DNA of 25,873 nt, taken from IMG/VR virus record IMGVR_UViG_3300007722_000098, positions 1 through 25,873 of that record; one strand, given 5' to 3'. Shown one piece after another: positions 24,346-25,873 of this stretch. The position numbers were made by a program, and so were the translations under genes. The DNA is from a virus. Numbering within the stretch: the first letter of the stretch is position 1; the number at the start of each line of letters is the position of its first letter. The notes under the pieces are model-generated. The model made no database searches and had not been told where the DNA came from. It saw only the letters and a list, made by a program, of their open reading frames with translations.

Positions 24346-25053
24346 ATGGCCTTACCTAAAATTCAGCACCCAATTTTTGATTTGAAGATTCCTTCACTAA
24401 ACAAAACAGTAAAGTTCCGCCCCTTTCTTGTCAAAGAAGAAAAGATTCTTCTTACGGCTCAGAGTGCCGGCGACAAAACAGATATTATAACATCGCTCGT
24501 GCAAATTATTAATAATTGTGCTTTAGAGGATATCAATGCCGAGAATCTCGCGACATTTGACCTTGAGTATTTGTTTATTAAGCTGCGCGCCCGATCTGTT
24601 AACAATATAATTGAGATCAAGTATAAGGATGCTGATGATCAAAAGGAATATCCACTCTCAATAGACCTCGATAAAATTGAGGTTAAGTTTAACAGCGAAA
24701 ATAATAACACTGTCAAAATTAGTGACAGCGTCTCACTAAAACTTGGGTTCCCAAAACCTGGGATGATCGACTCTCTGAAGCAAGCAGCAAATCCAACAGA
24801 AGTTTACTTTAAAATTCTCGCCCACACTCTCGAGTATGTTATTGATAATAACGTAACTACCGATGTTCGCGACGTTAAGTTTGAAGAGGTTGAAGAGTTT
24901 ATCGAAAATCTTAACATTGCGTCATACAAGGAAATCGAAAAGTTTGTTGAAACACTCCCTGTTGTTAGCCACGAAGCTTCGTACACAAACAGCAAAGGGG
25001 CATTAAAGGTTGTGAAGTTGGAAGGCCTAGAAGATTTTTTTACGCTGGGCTAG
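24346..25053 (+). CDS. gp26: gp26-family (T4_baseplate) tail/hub assembly protein, zero-frame product
   Basis: 235 aa. The start 'MALPKIQHPIFDLKIPSLNK' and 'TVKFRPFLVKEEKILLTAQS' is the hallmark of the T4_baseplate family (T4 gp26-type hub proteins). The remainder fits: 'FDLEYLFIKLRARSVNNIIE', 'LKLGFPKPGMID', 'VEEFIENLNIASYKEIEKFV' and 'LEGLEDFFTLG'. In position and architecture it equals the first product of a tail-assembly chaperone pair: a cytoplasmic factor that coats the tape measure during tube growth. It ends 10 nt after a TTTTTTT heptamer that allows a -1 shift (see the extended product). Ribosome site CGGAG. Gap of 13 nt from the gp54-like gene. Confidence 0.88.
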   Translation: MALPKIQHPIFDLKIPSLNKTVKFRPFLVKEEKILLTAQSAGDKTDIITSLVQIINNCALEDINAENLATFDLEYLFIKLRARSVNNIIEIKYKDADDQKEYPLSIDLDKIEVKFNSENNNTVKISDSVSLKLGFPKPGMIDSLKQAANPTEVYFKILAHTLEYVIDNNVTTDVRDVKFEEVEEFIENLNIASYKEIEKFVETLPVVSHEASYTNSKGALKVVKLEGLEDFFTLG

Positions 25054-25211
25054 CCTACAATAACTTAAATAATTATTATTCGGTCGTGTTTGCATTAGCC
25101 CACCACCACAAATGGAGTATAAGTGAAATTGAAGGGCTAATTCCCTATGAGAGGGACATATATGTTGAAATGTTAGATGCGCTTATAGAAAAGCAAAAAG
25201 GACAACAGTAA
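24346..25211 (+). CDS. Predicted -1 frameshift product of the gp26-family gene (288 aa)
   Basis: Inferred join of 24346-25041 and 25041-25211. The zero frame reads GAT TTT TTT ACG at 25033-25044, so 25035-25041 is a perfect T-TTT-TTT slippery heptamer. After a -1 slip, reading continues TAC GCT GGG CTA and so on without a stop for 56 codons, to TAA at 25209-25211. The added peptide (YAGLAYNNLNNYYSVVFALA, HHHKWSISEIEGLIPYERDI, YVEMLDALIEKQKGQQ) is protein-like, and 'W(S/T)..EIE.L.PYER..Y..(M/L)L' resembles extensions of other phage tail chaperones (gpG-T type; T4 gp51 may be the counterpart). The -1 stop overlaps the next ATG as TAATG, as elsewhere in this genome. The extension has no plausible start codon of its own upstream. 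The shift itself is not demonstrated. Confidence 0.8.
25035..25041 (+). promoter_or_regulatory. Slippery heptamer T TTT TTT for -1 frameshifting
   Basis: Seven T residues in exact register for tandem tRNA(Phe) slippage. Four nt downstream, TGGGCTA (25046-25052) is perfectly complementary to TAGCCCA (25096-25102), giving a possible 7-bp stem with a 43-nt loop that contains the zero-frame TAG. Such a stem could stimulate the shift; the loop is long, so the structure is less certain than the heptamer. Confidence 0.75.
25046..25102 (+). other. Possible frameshift-stimulating stem-loop
   Basis: Arms 25046-25052 and 25096-25102 pair perfectly (7 bp, four of them G-C), with one extra G-U possible inside. 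It starts 4 nt after the slippery heptamer. The AT-rich loop includes AATAATTATT. No energy calculation was possible. Confidence 0.45.
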
Positions 25212-25873
25212 TGGCAGATATCGTAACATCCGCAGTACGTGGAGCAGGAAAAACAGCAAAGGACGCGGCAAAAGGAGCTGTAGGTGTCCTCACGGCACCA
25301 GCAAAGGCAATGCTTAGCTTCTACAAACAGATTCCAATTCTCGGCAAGATGATGGATAACACCGTCAAGGAATACAAGAAGACGAATGATCGTTTGAATA
25401 AGACGGTTATGACAAACACAAAGTCTATTGATTCGTTGAGTAAAAACATTCACCGTCTAGGTGTCAACGCCGGCCAATCAGCCCACAAATCGCTCCACAA
25501 CGATCGTTTCGGGGATATGAAGAAGGTAGCTCTTGGCGGTGGTGTTACAGGGTTAGGTGGTGCAACTACTCCTGCAATCATGATCGGGCTCGTTGCTGCA
25601 GCAATGTCAAACAAAACTATTAGAGAGTCGGCGATCGGTGCTTTGGAAGGAACAACGCTTGGAGCTCTTCAGCTCGTTCTCGGTAAAAAGAAAGCAGAAG
25701 CGCTTCGTGGCCAAGTAGAAGATGTTGGTAGTGTTGTTGTGGAAAAGATCGCAAAGTTTGGTGATAACATGAATGATATTATCACTGTGCTTAAACCTCT
25801 TGGAACGATTTTCAAGGGGCTGAGTGATGTCTCGAAGTATCTGTGGGAGAAGCTGGGTGGCAAGGAGGATAAC
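25211..25873 (+). CDS. gp29: Tape measure protein, gp29-like (partial, C-terminus beyond window)
   Basis: Open from ATG at 25211 to the right edge, 221 codons without a stop. The N-terminus is Ala/Lys-rich and helical (AVRGAGKTAKDAAKGAVGVL), followed by a charged helix (NTVKEYKKTNDRLNKTVMTN, TKSIDSLSKNIHRL). A Gly/Ala-rich hydrophobic stretch at residues about 106-137 (KVALGGGVTGLGGATTPAIM, IGLVAAAMS) is the sort of membrane-active segment found in tape measure proteins. The start overlaps the stop of the frameshifted chaperone, and AAGGA precedes it. A chaperone frameshift pair directly before the longest tail gene is the standard arrangement, so the assignment rests on context plus composition. 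T4 gp29 is 590 aa, but the length here cannot be seen. Confidence 0.75.
   Translation, partial: MADIVTSAVRGAGKTAKDAAKGAVGVLTAPAKAMLSFYKQIPILGKMMDNTVKEYKKTNDRLNKTVMTNTKSIDSLSKNIHRLGVNAGQSAHKSLHNDRFGDMKKVALGGGVTGLGGATTPAIMIGLVAAAMSNKTIRESAIGALEGTTLGALQLVLGKKKAEALRGQVEDVGSVVVEKIAKFGDNMNDIITVLKPLGTIFKGLSDVSKYLWEKLGGKEDN

Noticed and set aside
25145-25453. Minus-strand Cys-rich open frame
   Set aside because: It runs antisense to the frameshift extension and tape measure start, and its Cys richness is the complement of Ala (GCA) codons on the coding strand.

Overview
The window is a virion-morphogenesis segment of a contractile-tailed, T4-like phage. Nearly every gene has a recognisable counterpart among T4 baseplate and tail genes. 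The diverged, enlarged wedge proteins and the fibre and DUF4815-type proteins resemble those of marine or environmental 'far-T4' myoviruses (cyanophage and pelagiphage relatives) more than T4 itself. Base composition is moderately AT-rich. Genes are packed end to end with TAATG or ATGA overlaps, and there are T4-type late promoter boxes (TATAAATA). I saw no tRNA, rRNA, CRISPR array, integrase, attachment site or bacterial gene. The host cannot be told from the sequence.

Left part (1-21579, all minus strand, read right to left): a single baseplate/fibre operon. From the promoter the order is gp48-like tube cap, gp53 wedge, gp27-like hub, gp5-like spike without lysozyme, gp25, gp6, gp7 (short form), gp8 (long form), a 1472-aa DUF4815-type structural protein with an unusual C-terminal domain, a 191-aa protein with an Asp/Gly tail, a 691-aa virion protein, a 71-aa coiled-coil protein, a 263-aa fibre-like protein, and a repeat-built tail fibre (859 codons visible) that runs off the left edge. 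There are no gene-free stretches over 300 bases.

Centre (21580-21628): a 49-bp divergent control region. It holds two T4-type late promoter boxes on opposite strands that face each other, so the 5' ends of the two transcripts should overlap.

Right part (21602-25873, plus strand): head-completion protein gp4, a putative homing-type endonuclease with its own late promoter box, an unrecognised conserved-looking 192-aa protein, a gp54/gp19-like tube protein, and a gp26-family (T4_baseplate) protein. A TTTTTTT slippery heptamer near the end of the last gene, followed by a possible stem, would shift ribosomes into a 56-codon -1 extension. The extension ends in TAATG, overlapping the start of a tape-measure-like protein that runs off the right edge.

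Together the genes would build the baseplate wedges (gp53, 25, 6, 7, 8), the central hub and spike (gp27, gp5), the tube initiation complex (gp48/54), the length-determining tape measure and its chaperone, and the peripheral fibres. gp4 finishes the head before tail joining. The most interesting points are the unannotated frameshift product, the face-to-face late promoters, the extra domain on the DUF4815 protein, the inserted endonuclease, and a beta-type sequence module that recurs in several different baseplate proteins.
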